A stretch of 64,000 bases of DNA, taken from Maribellus comscasis (GTDB lineage: Bacteria > Bacteroidota > Bacteroidia > Bacteroidales > Prolixibacteraceae). Under the pieces are notes generated by a model, which made no database searches, was not told where the DNA came from, and worked only from the letters and a program-made list of their open reading frames with translations. Positions 1-9,937 of this stretch are shown here, piece by piece; positions within the stretch are counted from its first letter, which is position 1, and each line of letters begins with the position of its first letter. Where the stretch lies: positions 2,046,001-2,110,000 of the forward strand of contig NZ_CP046401.1 of the NCBI RefSeq assembly GCF_009762775.1. Direction: 5' to 3'. Position numbers and translations under genes: made by a program.

Positions 1-97
1 ATATAAATTTTTAAGCTATCAGGTAGTTAATTGAAGCTGCAAAACAAAATCATTTGCTACTGCAAAAAAGATAAAACTATTTTACCGGGCATTGGAT

Positions 98-670
98 TTA
101 TGAGAGGAAAAGCGCAACGTACAAAAGTGCAATAAATCCATATTCGCTTAAATTTTCTTTTAGAAATTTTCGTGCTTTGGTCATGTGATCTTCCACTGTT
201 TTTAAAGAAATATTTAATTCGCTTGCAACCAACTGATTCGTGTATCCTTTTTCTTTACACATAACATAAATACGTCGCCTCTGGGGAGGAAGTTTTTCAA
301 TTAATTCCTGCACTTTTTCGGCTAACAGATCATAATTAACTTTCGACTCGGTGTCGATACTATTGTCAACAACTTCAAATTTCAGATTTTCAAGGTAATT
401 TTTTTCAGAAAGCCTTTTTCGGAAAACCGAGATAATCGTATTTTTTGCAACAGTAAAAAGATAGGCTTCCAGATTTGAGTTCTTTTTTAAATTCTTTCTG
501 CTATTCCAAAGATTCACAAACACTTCCTGAACAATATCAAGCGAATCTGCCCCTGACTTTAAATAGCCAAACGCAAAATGATAAAGCCTGGAACTATAAT
601 CGGCATAAAGCTCGTTTATCACTGCCTTATCACCCGAAATCAGTCGTTTAACGCGTTTATCCTCATCCAT
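98..670 (-). CDS. ECF RNA polymerase sigma-70 factor (SusCD-associated)
   Basis: This 190-residue protein has the two-domain layout of ECF sigma factors. Region 2 lies around residues 15-85 and contains the DIVQEVFVNLW core-binding and -10-recognition helix. Region 4 lies around residues 120-175, with a helix-turn-helix near GYTNQLVASELNISLKTVEDHM. It belongs to the Bacteroidota ECF group that works with FecR anti-sigma factors and STN-domain TonB receptors to switch on SusCD operons. The C-terminus ends in a short hydrophobic tail (residues about 175-190), as is seen in some sigma factors of this phylum. The gene is divergent from the FecR gene at 836, instead of lying upstream in the same operon, which is the commoner arrangement. 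A consensus -7 box lies 24 bases before the ATG. The role is inferred from family and neighbours; the family call is secure. Confidence 0.95.
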   Translation of the reverse strand: MDEDKRVKRLISGDKAVINELYADYSSRLYHFAFGYLKSGADSLDIVQEVFVNLWNSRKNLKKNSNLEAYLFTVAKNTIISVFRKRLSEKNYLENLKFEVVDNSIDTESKVNYDLLAEKVQELIEKLPPQRRRIYVMCKEKGYTNQLVASELNISLKTVEDHMTKARKFLKENLSEYGFIALLYVALFLS

Positions 671-693
671 AATTAATTAGTTACCCGGCTATG

Positions 694-701
694 CAAAAAT
701 A
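694..701 (-). promoter_or_regulatory. -7 promoter element of the sigma factor gene
   Basis: Read on the minus strand this is TATTTTTG, an exact match to the Bacteroidota -7 consensus TAnnTTTG, 23 bases before the start codon at 670. A good TTTG -33 element is not obvious at the usual spacing, so the call rests on the -7 box alone. Confidence 0.45.
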
Positions 702-835
702 TAAAAATGTTTTATTTCCTTTAATGAAAGTCCGATACCCTTTTCGTTTGCTGAAATAGAAAAATCAATTTCTCAAAAAAAGGAGCAGGGGTTTTTGTGG
801 GCTGAAACGTTTACAAAAATGAACAAAGAAACCAT

Positions 836-1810
836 ATGAAGGATTATTTTAGAAAATATTTGGAAGGCCGGTGTTCTGAAGATGAATTCCTGTCGTTTAT
901 CAATCTTTTTTTAAAAGCAGATAAGCAAAAGGAGTTGACGAAGAATATGGAGGAGGACTGGAAAAGTGTTCGTGCCAATAAAAAAACGCCTGATTTATCC
1001 CCTACCCTTCATAAAATTCATTTCGAAATAAATAAACAGGAAAAATCTGAAAATAAGACCAGGAAAATAGTTACATACTTAACAAGAATTGCCGCTGTTC
1101 TTTTTATTCCTCTAGCCGTTGCTTTCTTTTTCACGGTTCAGAAAAATACTTCTTCTGATGTTAAAAATCAAACCATTTCGACACCACTGGCTTCAAAAAC
1201 AAATTTTGAGCTACCTGATGGTTCAATGGTTTACCTTAATGCCGGTTCTTCGTTAAGCTTTCCCGAAAAATTCACGGGAAAAAAACGGCTGGTTAAACTA
1301 AGCGGAGAAGCTTACTTTGATGTAAAAAAAAGCAAACAGCCGTTCGAAGTAGAAACTTCTGAATTGACGGTCAACGTTTTGGGAACGGCCTTTAATGTAA
1401 TGGCTTACCAAAATACGCTTCCTGAAGTAACTCTGGAGAGAGGAAAAGTAGTTGTGAACACAAAATCCAACCTACAAAAAACATTACAGCCGGGCGAGCA
1501 GGCTGTCATTGACATAACTGCCAACACAATTTCTGTAAATAATGTGGAGACTGAATTATTTACTTCCTGGATAAACAACCGCCTTATTTTTAAAAACGAG
1601 ATGTTAGGAAATGTGGTACAAAAGCTGGAACGTTGGTATAACATTTCTATTGAAATTGATAACGAACCTCTGGAACAAAAAAGAATAAATGCAACTATCG
1701 AATACGAATCGATTAGTGAAGTTATGGAATTACTGGAAATTACTTTACCAATAAAATTTGAATACAAAAAAAACGAACGAAAACTGCTTATAAAAAGCAG
1801 TCGACCATAA
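836..1810 (+). CDS. FecR family anti-sigma factor
   Basis: This is an inner-membrane anti-sigma factor of 324 residues. An N-terminal cytoplasmic sigma-binding part (residues 1-75) is followed by one transmembrane helix at about residues 79-101. The periplasmic FecR domain comes next (about 125-215, with ELPDGSMVYLNAGSSL and GEAYFDV, typical of the family), then a C-terminal DUF4974-like domain (about 250-320, with the LERWYNISIEI motif). In this family the periplasmic part senses the STN domain of the partner TonB receptor and releases the sigma factor when substrate binds. The partner sigma factor is the divergent gene at 98-670 and the receptor follows at 1949. A hairpin lies between this gene and the receptor gene. 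Confidence 0.95.
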   Translation: MKDYFRKYLEGRCSEDEFLSFINLFLKADKQKELTKNMEEDWKSVRANKKTPDLSPTLHKIHFEINKQEKSENKTRKIVTYLTRIAAVLFIPLAVAFFFTVQKNTSSDVKNQTISTPLASKTNFELPDGSMVYLNAGSSLSFPEKFTGKKRLVKLSGEAYFDVKKSKQPFEVETSELTVNVLGTAFNVMAYQNTLPEVTLERGKVVVNTKSNLQKTLQPGEQAVIDITANTISVNNVETELFTSWINNRLIFKNEMLGNVVQKLERWYNISIEIDNEPLEQKRINATIEYESISEVMELLEITLPIKFEYKKNERKLLIKSSRP

Positions 1811-1875
1811 AAATAAAAGAGTATGCCTATGAAATAAAACGTGTCTTTTTCTCTAATACATTTCAAACAATAGAA

Positions 1876-1902
1876 AGCGAGGAAGCCACTAACTTCCCCG
1901 CT
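1876..1902 (+). promoter_or_regulatory. Hairpin between fecR and susC (possible attenuator)
   Basis: The arms at 1877-1885 and 1893-1901 pair over nine positions with one A-C mismatch and a 7-base loop. No T-tract follows, so a simple intrinsic terminator is unlikely. A hairpin in the same position occurs in the second locus (14708-14737). A role in lowering or separating regulator and receptor expression is an inference. Confidence 0.45.
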
Positions 1903-1948
1903 TCAGAAAAATAATTAATCCAAATTATTAATCTTACAAATCAAAATT

Positions 1949-4900
1949 ATGAAAAAAAAGAGATTGGAGAAGATCCTTATTGGGAATTTCTTCCTAAAAC
2001 TTTTAACAATTATGAAACTAAGCCTTTTTATCGTTTGCCTAACCGCGTTTTCAGTTGTAGCCTCTGAAAGCTATTCTCAATCGACAAAACTTTCACTCGA
2101 AATGAGAAACGTTAGTATAAACAGCGTTCTAAAAGAGATTGAAGACAAGAGTGAATTCCGTTTTTTTTATTCCGAAGATGTTGATACAAAAAAAACAGTA
2201 TCAGTATATTTTAAAAACTCGAACATCGCTGATATTTTAGACGAAATTTTTGAAGGGACATCTATCGTTTTTAAGATTGTTGGGCGTCAGATTGCTTTAT
2301 ATAACAATACCGAAGATAAAATGTCGTTCCCATGGATGCAGCAACAATCTGTTTCGATTAGCGGTCGGGTCACCGACTCAGATGGGCAGCTTTTGCCTGG
2401 TGTAACAGTAATAGAAAAAGGTACCACCAATGGTACCGTTACCAATATCGACGGAGAGTATAACCTTGACAAAATTTCCAGCGGGGCGGTCCTGCAATTT
2501 TCTTTTGTTGGAATGAAAACACAGGAAATTCCATTTTCAGGGCAATCCGTAATCAACGTTGTTTTGGAAAATGATGCTATTGGCATTGAAGAAGTAGTTG
2601 CCGTTGGTTATGGAACGATGAAAAGAGGGGCTGTTACCGGAGCCGTTTCCGCGATAGAAGGAAAAGAACTGACAATCGCACCGTCAACCAACACAACAGC
2701 TATGATGGCAGGACGTCTGCCGGGGTTAATTGTGCAACAGAAATCGGGTCAACCGGGTAACGATATAGCAAGTTATTCCATTCGGGGGTTTGGAAGCGCA
2801 TTGATTATTGTAGATGGAGTAGAACGTAATTTTACACAGCTTGATCCGAACGAAATAGAATCTGTAACAGTTTTAAAAGATGCTTCTGCCTCTATATATG
2901 GTTCAAGGGCTGGAAATGGCGTCGTATTGGTTACAACAAAAAGAGGAAAATCAGGAGCTCCAAATATTTCATTCAATTCAAGTTTTTCGGTATCACAACC
3001 AACAGCATTTCCCGATTATGTAAATGCTTATCAGTTTGCATCAATGCTTACCCAGGCAGAAGGAGGTGTTGGCTCAGGTTCAACATTTAGCCAGGAAGAT
3101 ATCGATAAATATAAAGAAGGTACAGAGCCTGGATATGTGAGTACGAACTGGAAAAAAGAGGTAATGCGGGAATGGGCTCCCCAACAACTCCACAATTTAA
3201 ATATCAATGGAGGAAATGAAGTAACCAAATACTATTTTAATCTTGGATATTTAAACCAGGGGTCAATGTGGCGCTCAGGCGATGGTATATACCAACGTTT
3301 TAACATTTCTTCCAATGTAGATGTAAATATCTCGAAAAGATTGTCAGCACAGTTCGATATTAGCTGGCGCAGGGAAGACAGGGACGACCCTCACGACCTT
3401 AGTACAATTTTTAACGACCTCTATTTTGCCAATCCTACAGTTGATATCTCAAATTGGCCTTCTCCGGAACTTATCCCGGTAGCTGCTCCTACCCGGGCAA
3501 CTGAAGACCAGCCTGTAGCTACCTCAACACAAAGTATGTCGGGATATATAAAAGACCAAAGAGACTACTTCAACGGTTCTATATTTCTTAAGTATGAACT
3601 ACCGGTAAGTGGATTATCAATTGATTCAAAAGTAGATTTGTGGTCATATAACCGTTACCGGAATGAATTCCAAAAAACATTTGAAGTATGGGAATACGAT
3701 TATGAGAATCAAGTCCATTCAAGTGCCGGAACAATAGGCGAAAATTATGTTGGAAAAACATCTTACAGAAGCCAAAAAGTTACCGCCCAGTTGGCACTCC
3801 GTTACGAAAAAAATTTTAATAGCCACAGCATAAAAGGACTTCTTCTAAATGAAATGATTTATGATAAGTCGGACAATTTCTGGGCTTCCCGCTCTAATCT
3901 GATTTCATCTTCACTACCCTATCTTTACGCCGGCAGCACAGATACACAGCTTAACAGTGACGCAGTATACGAAGATGGCCGGCATAGCCTCGTAGGACGT
4001 GTCAATTATTCTTTCGGTAATAAATACCTGGCAGAAGTGTCATTCCGCTATGATGGTTCTCCACGCTTTGCAGAAAATAAGCGGTGGGGATTTTTCCCTG
4101 GTGTTTCACTAGGATGGAGAATTTCTGAGGAATCCTTTATGCAAGACGGCTTTTTTAATAATCTAAAGTTACGGGCATCGGCCGGAAGAACCGGACGAGA
4201 TGCCATATCAGACTATGACTATCTTACAGGCTACGAATTAGTTACAGGAATAAATAACGTATATCTCTTTGGCGATGAAACCTATACTCGTCTTCAAAGT
4301 ATCGGATTGGCAAATGAAAACATTACATGGGAAAAAATAGATCTTTATAATCTAGGTCTCGATGCCTCTATACTGGATGGGAAATTTGGAAGTGAATTGG
4401 ATGCATTTTACAGAAAACGCAGTGGCATATTGGCAACCAGAGAATCGACTGTTGCCAACACTTTTGGAGCAACCTTGCCGGCCGAAAACATCAACAGCCT
4501 GGACAACAGAGGATTTGAAATCACTTTATATCACAAAAGACGAGTGGGTGATTTTAGCTACAATATCACAGCCAATTACTCCTGGAGCAGAGCAAAATGG
4601 CTTCATTATGAAGAAAGAGAAACTTTTGAAGATGCCGATGATGAACGTATACATAAAGTAAGTGGGAAATGGACCAACCGCACTTTAGGATACCTTACCG
4701 ATGGTTTCTTTAACTCTCAGGAAGAAATTGATAACGAAACTGTTGACCAGGATCAGGGAGGAAACGTTTCAATTGAGCCTGGTGATATTCGTTATGTTGA
4801 TTACAATGGAGACGGTATAATTACAGAACGCGATAAAGTTGTCTTGGGAAAAGGAACAACTCCTGAATCAATGTTTGGGATTAACATGTCTGCTTCTTAT

Positions 4901-5359
4901 AAAGGATTTGATTTTAGTATGCTATGGCAGGGAGCTTCAGGCTTCGTATCTCGTTTTAATAATGATAATAATATTGGTGGTCTTAGAGCAAGTGCCGGAG
5001 TGCCTTTAGCTTATCAATGGGAATATCAATGGAATCCTGATCATCCGGAGGATGCACAATTGCCTGCGCCGAATGTAGCCGGTGTTAAAGCACATAATAT
5101 GTATTTGAATGATATGTATATAAAAGATGCCACATATATGAGGCTAAAGAATGTAACCTTTGGTTATAACCTGCCAAAGTCATTTCTGAATAGTACAGGA
5201 ATAGAAAAAGTGCGTTTCTTTATATCAGGGCTTAACCTACTTACTTTTTACGATTTTGGAATTTTTAAAGATTATGATCCGGAAATTACCTCTTCAAATG
5301 CTCAGGAAACCTATCCGATACAAAGAGTGTTTTCGGCAGGTGTTAATGTTACATTATAG
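1949..5359 (+). CDS. SusC/RagA-type TonB-dependent outer-membrane receptor with STN domain
   Basis: This is a 1136-residue outer-membrane transporter that imports oligosaccharides together with its SusD lipoprotein. After a signal peptide (hydrophobic core about residues 17-42) comes an STN domain at about 48-115, the part that signals to FecR. A carboxypeptidase-D-like beta-sandwich follows at about 137-210 (VSGRVTDSDGQLLPGVTV). A plug with the EEVVAVGYGTMKRG motif near residue 215 leads into the 22-strand barrel, which ends in an aromatic-containing C-terminal strand. The SusD gene begins 21 bases downstream. The STN domain and the sigma/FecR pair next to it imply substrate-induced transcription of this operon. 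Family and fold are certain; the exact glycan is inferred from the sulfatases and GH117-like enzymes downstream. Confidence 0.97.
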   Translation: MKKKRLEKILIGNFFLKLLTIMKLSLFIVCLTAFSVVASESYSQSTKLSLEMRNVSINSVLKEIEDKSEFRFFYSEDVDTKKTVSVYFKNSNIADILDEIFEGTSIVFKIVGRQIALYNNTEDKMSFPWMQQQSVSISGRVTDSDGQLLPGVTVIEKGTTNGTVTNIDGEYNLDKISSGAVLQFSFVGMKTQEIPFSGQSVINVVLENDAIGIEEVVAVGYGTMKRGAVTGAVSAIEGKELTIAPSTNTTAMMAGRLPGLIVQQKSGQPGNDIASYSIRGFGSALIIVDGVERNFTQLDPNEIESVTVLKDASASIYGSRAGNGVVLVTTKRGKSGAPNISFNSSFSVSQPTAFPDYVNAYQFASMLTQAEGGVGSGSTFSQEDIDKYKEGTEPGYVSTNWKKEVMREWAPQQLHNLNINGGNEVTKYYFNLGYLNQGSMWRSGDGIYQRFNISSNVDVNISKRLSAQFDISWRREDRDDPHDLSTIFNDLYFANPTVDISNWPSPELIPVAAPTRATEDQPVATSTQSMSGYIKDQRDYFNGSIFLKYELPVSGLSIDSKVDLWSYNRYRNEFQKTFEVWEYDYENQVHSSAGTIGENYVGKTSYRSQKVTAQLALRYEKNFNSHSIKGLLLNEMIYDKSDNFWASRSNLISSSLPYLYAGSTDTQLNSDAVYEDGRHSLVGRVNYSFGNKYLAEVSFRYDGSPRFAENKRWGFFPGVSLGWRISEESFMQDGFFNNLKLRASAGRTGRDAISDYDYLTGYELVTGINNVYLFGDETYTRLQSIGLANENITWEKIDLYNLGLDASILDGKFGSELDAFYRKRSGILATRESTVANTFGATLPAENINSLDNRGFEITLYHKRRVGDFSYNITANYSWSRAKWLHYEERETFEDADDERIHKVSGKWTNRTLGYLTDGFFNSQEEIDNETVDQDQGGNVSIEPGDIRYVDYNGDGIITERDKVVLGKGTTPESMFGINMSASYKGFDFSMLWQGASGFVSRFNNDNNIGGLRASAGVPLAYQWEYQWNPDHPEDAQLPAPNVAGVKAHNMYLNDMYIKDATYMRLKNVTFGYNLPKSFLNSTGIEKVRFFISGLNLLTFYDFGIFKDYDPEITSSNAQETYPIQRVFSAGVNVTL

Positions 5360-5380
5360 TGATATCATAAATTAAAAATC

Positions 5381-7201
5381 ATGAAAAAAATAATTTATAC
5401 AATACTTCTAATTAACTTTCTAATAGCAGGATGTGAAGATCCGCTGGACAAAGAACCTTTAAACCTGATTTCAGAAGACGGTGTTTGGAAAGACGAAACC
5501 TTAATTGATTTGTATTTCGCGGATTTATATAGTCGATGTGAATTTTTTCTTGCACCAAGAGTTGCAAATTTTGGTATGTCTGAAGCTGTTAACAGTGGTT
5601 TTTGTCGTACATGGGGCCCCTGGCCACAAGGATACCAGCATACATCGAGAGTTTTAACTGCTGACCAGTCGTCAACTTATGCGGTTTTTCATTGTTGGGA
5701 TTATGAATTGGTAAGAGACATCAACGATGCTATTGAAAAGCTTGAAGATGAAAGTTCGTTATTGGAAGGTGAAGACTTTAAAAATGCCCGTTTAGGAGAA
5801 GCTTACTTCTTGCGCGCGTGGATCTATTTTAAAATGGTTAAGACTTACGGGGGAGTTCCACTTATAAAAAGGGTGCAATCGCTTGATGAGCCGGATGAAG
5901 ATTTATTCGTCCCTCGCAGTTCGGAGGAAGAGTGTTATGATTCAATCGCTGAAGACTGCGATACTGCCAGGGAACTTCTGGAAGGAAGAAACCTTACAGA
6001 ATACGGCAGGGCAACAGAATGGGCAGCCCTGGCATTAAAAAGCCGGGCCATGCTTTATGCAGGTAGCATTGGAGAATTTGGAGAGGTACAAACTACCGGT
6101 TCAGGAGAATATGCAACCACCCTGGGAATAACTAATGCAAACAAATACTGGCAACTTTCCCTGGAAGCTTCCAAAGAAATAATTGAAGATGGTTCTTATC
6201 GTTTGTACGAAGAAAATTCGGATTTATCGGACAATTTTGAACAACTTTTCCAGGCTGAAGGAGCAGACAATCCGGAGGTGATTTTTGCAGAACGTTATGA
6301 TGGACTTGGCAGCAGGGGACATGACTGGGATCTTTGGCTACAACCTGATGAATTTCGTAATGGTTACGGATCATTTTTAAAATGCTTTACCAATGCTCTT
6401 GGCAAGTTTGACTTTAAGGATGGTCGTTCAGGAATCTTAAATTCGGATAATTTTGTTAAAGGTGATCCTTCTAATCTTCATTCGCTGGATGATTTCTGGA
6501 ACAGCAGGGACCCGCGTGCACAGGCAACCTTTTATTTCGCCGAAACGCCCTGGAAAGGCTCAACAATCTATACTCATGCAGGAACGTATAAACTCGACGA
6601 AAATGAAGAACGTCAGTACATTACCAGTGGCGATGTAACAGATGGAATCAGAACAGTTCCGGCACAGGGAGCCAGCCGTGATTTAAGTCGCTCCGCCCTT
6701 CACGTTAAAAAACGCATAACTGAAAATCTGGATTTAACGCAAATAAATGCCGGATTGGGTTATTCTGATTTTATTGTATTCCGCTTGGCTGAAATCTATT
6801 TGAATTATGCTGAAGCTTATTTTTATACTAGCGGTTCAGGTGGTGATGGATTAAAATATTTAAATATGGTAAGGGAAAGGGCCGGCATGCCGGCAAGATC
6901 GGAATTAACTCAGGATAACATCCGTCAGGAAAGAGATGTTGAATTGATGTTTGAAGGTCATCGTTATTGGGATCTGCGTCGCTGGAGAACTGCAGTGGAT
7001 GAACTTAACGGGAAAAAATTTGCAGGTATAGAAATGCGATACGATTTTGACGAAGACAAATATGAAATATATTTTATCAATAACGGAGCCAACGAAGGGG
7101 ACAATGCCGATCGCATTTTCTTGTCAAACAATTATTACTATCCGATTCAAACGGATATTCTTAACGAAAACTACGCACTTGTGCAAAATCCGGGCTATTA
7201 A
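5381..7201 (+). CDS. SusD/RagB-family glycan-binding lipoprotein
   Basis: This is a 606-residue surface lipoprotein that caps the SusC barrel and captures oligosaccharide. The signal peptide ends in a lipobox at LIAGC, with the lipidated Cys near residue 18. The N-terminal TPR-like helices are recognisable, including the ARLGEAYFLRAWIYFKMV segment, as is the C-terminal SusD signature around LMFEGHRYWDLRRW. It follows SusC closely, as expected of an obligate pair. At over 600 residues it is somewhat longer than many SusD proteins (500-560), which may reflect extra binding loops. A terminator-like hairpin directly downstream (7211-7234) could give SusC and SusD more transcript than the enzymes that follow. 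Confidence 0.97.
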   Translation: MKKIIYTILLINFLIAGCEDPLDKEPLNLISEDGVWKDETLIDLYFADLYSRCEFFLAPRVANFGMSEAVNSGFCRTWGPWPQGYQHTSRVLTADQSSTYAVFHCWDYELVRDINDAIEKLEDESSLLEGEDFKNARLGEAYFLRAWIYFKMVKTYGGVPLIKRVQSLDEPDEDLFVPRSSEEECYDSIAEDCDTARELLEGRNLTEYGRATEWAALALKSRAMLYAGSIGEFGEVQTTGSGEYATTLGITNANKYWQLSLEASKEIIEDGSYRLYEENSDLSDNFEQLFQAEGADNPEVIFAERYDGLGSRGHDWDLWLQPDEFRNGYGSFLKCFTNALGKFDFKDGRSGILNSDNFVKGDPSNLHSLDDFWNSRDPRAQATFYFAETPWKGSTIYTHAGTYKLDENEERQYITSGDVTDGIRTVPAQGASRDLSRSALHVKKRITENLDLTQINAGLGYSDFIVFRLAEIYLNYAEAYFYTSGSGGDGLKYLNMVRERAGMPARSELTQDNIRQERDVELMFEGHRYWDLRRWRTAVDELNGKKFAGIEMRYDFDEDKYEIYFINNGANEGDNADRIFLSNNYYYPIQTDILNENYALVQNPGY

Positions 7202-7210
7202 GAAATTTTT

Positions 7211-7240
7211 AGGGCTGAGATTCTTCTCAGCCCTTTTCCT
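7211..7240 (+). terminator. Intrinsic terminator/attenuator after susD
   Basis: A perfect stem AGGGCTGAGA/TCTCAGCCCT with a 4-base loop (7211-7234) is followed by a T-rich stretch. It lies between SusD and the first sulfatase, which have the same orientation, so partial read-through is likely. That would produce more receptor mRNA than enzyme mRNA. Confidence 0.7.
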
Positions 7241-7268
7241 AATTTTTAGCACCTATTAATTAAAATTT

Positions 7269-8825
7269 ATGAATAAAAATTGGTCTGCAATCTACCTACT
7301 TATTTCCGTAATCATTTTTGGAATTTCAACGGCCGGAATTGCCCAAAAACAACAACCTAATGTGGTCATTATATTTACCGATGATGTAGGTTATGGCGAT
7401 ATTGGATGCTATGGAGCAACAAAAATCAAAACTCCTAACATCGACCGATTGGCAAAGGAAGGAAGAATGTTTACTGATGCACATTCTGCTTCAGCCGTTT
7501 GCACACCTTCACGATATGCGTTAATTACCGGAAGCTATCCCTTTAGGGCAAACAAAGGAGAAGGGGTATGGGGACCTCTTCGTCGTAACAACAAATTAAT
7601 AATTGATACGGATAATTTCACCATTGCTAAATTGATGAAAAAGAATGGATATGCAACAGCTTGTATTGGAAAATGGCACCTCGGTTTCGGAGAAGAAAGC
7701 CCTACAGACTGGAATAAACCATTGATCCCCGGACCGCTACAACTAGGCTTTGATTACTATTTTGGAATTCCATTTGTATCAAGCGGCCCCCCGTATGTTT
7801 ATGTTGAAAATGATAGAGTCGTTGGTCTGGAAGCTAATGACCCGTTAGTATTGAATGGTAAGCCGGTTTCTCCAACGCCTCAATATTCCGATAAATCTCC
7901 CAATACTTTTTCCGGGGGAAAAAAAGCTCACAGTTTATATGAAGATGAAAAAATTGGGGTGACTTTAGCCGGTAAAGCAGTGGATTGGATCAAACAAAAT
8001 AAGGAGAATCCATTCTTTCTATATCTGGCTACGACGAACATACACCATCCTTTTACTCCAAATAAAAAGTTTCAGGGAACCAGTGAATGCGGGCGATATG
8101 GAGATTTTGTACACGAACTCGACTGGATTGTTGGTCAGGTAACAAACGAGCTTGAAAAATTAAATATTCTGGATAATACATTATTAATTTTCACAAGTGA
8201 TAACGGAGGAATGCTAAATGTTGGCGGGCAGGAAGCATGGCGGGCAGGACATCGGCTAAATGGGAACCTGCTTGGCTTTAAATTTGATGCATGGGAAGGC
8301 GGACACAGAATACCTTTTATAGCACGTTGGCCCAAACATATTGCTCCTGGAACTAAATCCGGGCAGCTCTTATGCCATGTTGATTTGTTTGCTACTTTGG
8401 CTGCTATAATCGGATATAATTTAACAGAAGGGATAGCTCCCGATAGTTACAATATGCTGCCAGCACTAACCGGAAATCCAAAAAATATGCTCCGGGATGA
8501 TCTTGTCCTGGCTCCTTTTCATCCTGAAAACCTGGCAATCAGAGCCGGTGACTGGATATATATTGGTGCCCGGGGTGGAGGTGGCTGGAATGGAGGCAAA
8601 CCTGGAGATCATATCCTGGGAGGACCGGCAGCACTCCAGTTTGCTGATGAAAAAAACAGTGATATAGCTGATGGCGCTTTTAAGGATGATGCCGCTGATG
8701 CCCAGTTGTATAATCTTAAGAAAGACATTTCTCAAAAAAAGAATTTAATAGACAAGAAACCTCGGATTTCTCATATGATGAATCAAAGACTGAAAATTAT
8801 TAAACAGTCTCAACAAACCCGATAA
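7269..8825 (+). CDS. S1-family formylglycine-dependent sulfatase
   Basis: This 518-residue secreted sulfatase has a signal peptide (residues 1-25, ending GIAQ). The metal-binding IFTDD motif is at residues 35-39. The catalytic motif CTPSR starts at Cys78, the residue that is oxidised to formylglycine, and is followed by the conserved ALITGSYP segment. The GKWHLGFG motif and the SDNGG metal/substrate motif further along are also typical of the family. It removes sulfate esters from polysaccharide fragments in the periplasm or at the surface. It is paired with a GH117-like gene 17 bases downstream, and the pair is repeated at 9938-12369. The family is certain; which sulfate position it hydrolyses cannot be told by eye. 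Confidence 0.95.
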   Translation: MNKNWSAIYLLISVIIFGISTAGIAQKQQPNVVIIFTDDVGYGDIGCYGATKIKTPNIDRLAKEGRMFTDAHSASAVCTPSRYALITGSYPFRANKGEGVWGPLRRNNKLIIDTDNFTIAKLMKKNGYATACIGKWHLGFGEESPTDWNKPLIPGPLQLGFDYYFGIPFVSSGPPYVYVENDRVVGLEANDPLVLNGKPVSPTPQYSDKSPNTFSGGKKAHSLYEDEKIGVTLAGKAVDWIKQNKENPFFLYLATTNIHHPFTPNKKFQGTSECGRYGDFVHELDWIVGQVTNELEKLNILDNTLLIFTSDNGGMLNVGGQEAWRAGHRLNGNLLGFKFDAWEGGHRIPFIARWPKHIAPGTKSGQLLCHVDLFATLAAIIGYNLTEGIAPDSYNMLPALTGNPKNMLRDDLVLAPFHPENLAIRAGDWIYIGARGGGGWNGGKPGDHILGGPAALQFADEKNSDIADGAFKDDAADAQLYNLKKDISQKKNLIDKKPRISHMMNQRLKIIKQSQQTR

Positions 8826-8842
8826 TTGCTAAATGATAGAGA

Positions 8843-9904
8843 ATGATGACAAAAAAACAATTATTTGGATGGTTAACAGGATTAATAAGTATAACAATCC
8901 TGCTATCAGGTTTTATCCCATACAATTTAGAATCACCATCTTTTTCAAAAGAGAAAAAAAAAGAAAATCCATTTCCGAAATTAAATGATTTTAAATTGAA
9001 GGAAATAACCGGTGTAGGATATGAAGAAAATTGTTACCGCAGAGACAACAGTAATGTTATAAAAGTAAAAGACTACTATTATGTCTATTATAATAAGGGT
9101 CCTTTCTGGAAAAATTTCCATAAAGAATGGGAAGGTTCTGTTTGGGGGGCAAGATCTCATGATGGAATCCATTGGGAAGAAATAGGGGAAATGGTTTCCA
9201 AAGGTGATGCAGGTGAGTGGGATCACTGGGCGACTTATTGCCCAAATATATTAGAAGGCAATGATGGGAAATATTATTTATATTTTACAGGGCAACCGGA
9301 GAACCAGGCAGCACAAGGTCCTATTTATGTTGGAGTGGCCATTTCCAATTCACCAGAAGGTCCGTTTGAAAAATATGCAGATAATCCCATATTCTCACCA
9401 ACCCAGCAGACCGGAGATTTTGATGGTCACCGGGTAGACGACGCTTCAATTATTTTCCGAAACGGGAGATACTGGATGTATTATAAAGGGAGGCCTTATG
9501 CCAACGGACAAGTTGATTTGAAAACCATTGAATCGACAAAAATAGGGATTGCATTTTCGAAAAAACCAACCGGCCCCTGGAGCAGGTATAAAAGAAATCC
9601 GGTAATAAATGAAGGTCATGAGATAATGGTCTGGCCTCATAAAAATGGGGTAGGTATTGTATCCTGTCATTATGTAAAGACATCGCAGGGAAGATCATTG
9701 GAGCAGGGAGTTTACTGGTCAGCCGATGGAAAGAAATTCAATAAATATGAGCATCCGAAAGGGATGAAGTTAAGGAATCCGGGTTGTTACTATTCCGCCA
9801 ATACAGAAGGGACAACCTGGGGTATAAGTTTTAAAAATGGAAAACATGGAGGAGGCGATTGTTACCTGTTAAGATGGGAAGCGGATTTCTCGTGTATTAA
9901 ATAG
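8843..9904 (+). CDS. GH117-like five-bladed beta-propeller glycosidase
   Basis: This 353-residue protein has an N-terminal hydrophobic segment (signal peptide or anchor, about residues 9-25). The remainder is a five-bladed propeller of the GH43/GH117 type. Repeated blade motifs such as YYVYYNKG, YYLYFTGQ and YWMYYKGRP are visible. Candidate catalytic positions shared with the second copy at 11326 are Asp68 in RRD, Asp199/200 in RVDDAS and His259-Glu260 in GHE. GH117 enzymes release 3,6-anhydro-L-galactose from neoagaro-oligosaccharides. This copy is divergent: it has NCYRRDNS where typical members, including the second copy, have a TRRDPS-like sequence, so its specificity may differ. A GH43-like assignment is the main alternative. 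Confidence 0.75.
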   Translation: MMTKKQLFGWLTGLISITILLSGFIPYNLESPSFSKEKKKENPFPKLNDFKLKEITGVGYEENCYRRDNSNVIKVKDYYYVYYNKGPFWKNFHKEWEGSVWGARSHDGIHWEEIGEMVSKGDAGEWDHWATYCPNILEGNDGKYYLYFTGQPENQAAQGPIYVGVAISNSPEGPFEKYADNPIFSPTQQTGDFDGHRVDDASIIFRNGRYWMYYKGRPYANGQVDLKTIESTKIGIAFSKKPTGPWSRYKRNPVINEGHEIMVWPHKNGVGIVSCHYVKTSQGRSLEQGVYWSADGKKFNKYEHPKGMKLRNPGCYYSANTEGTTWGISFKNGKHGGGDCYLLRWEADFSCIK

Positions 9905-9937
9905 TTCTAACAACTACATTAGAATAAAAAATAAGAT

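Noticed and set aside
1405..1866. 153-codon minus-strand open frame
   Set aside because: It is antisense to the FecR coding sequence and has no recognisable domain or promoter.
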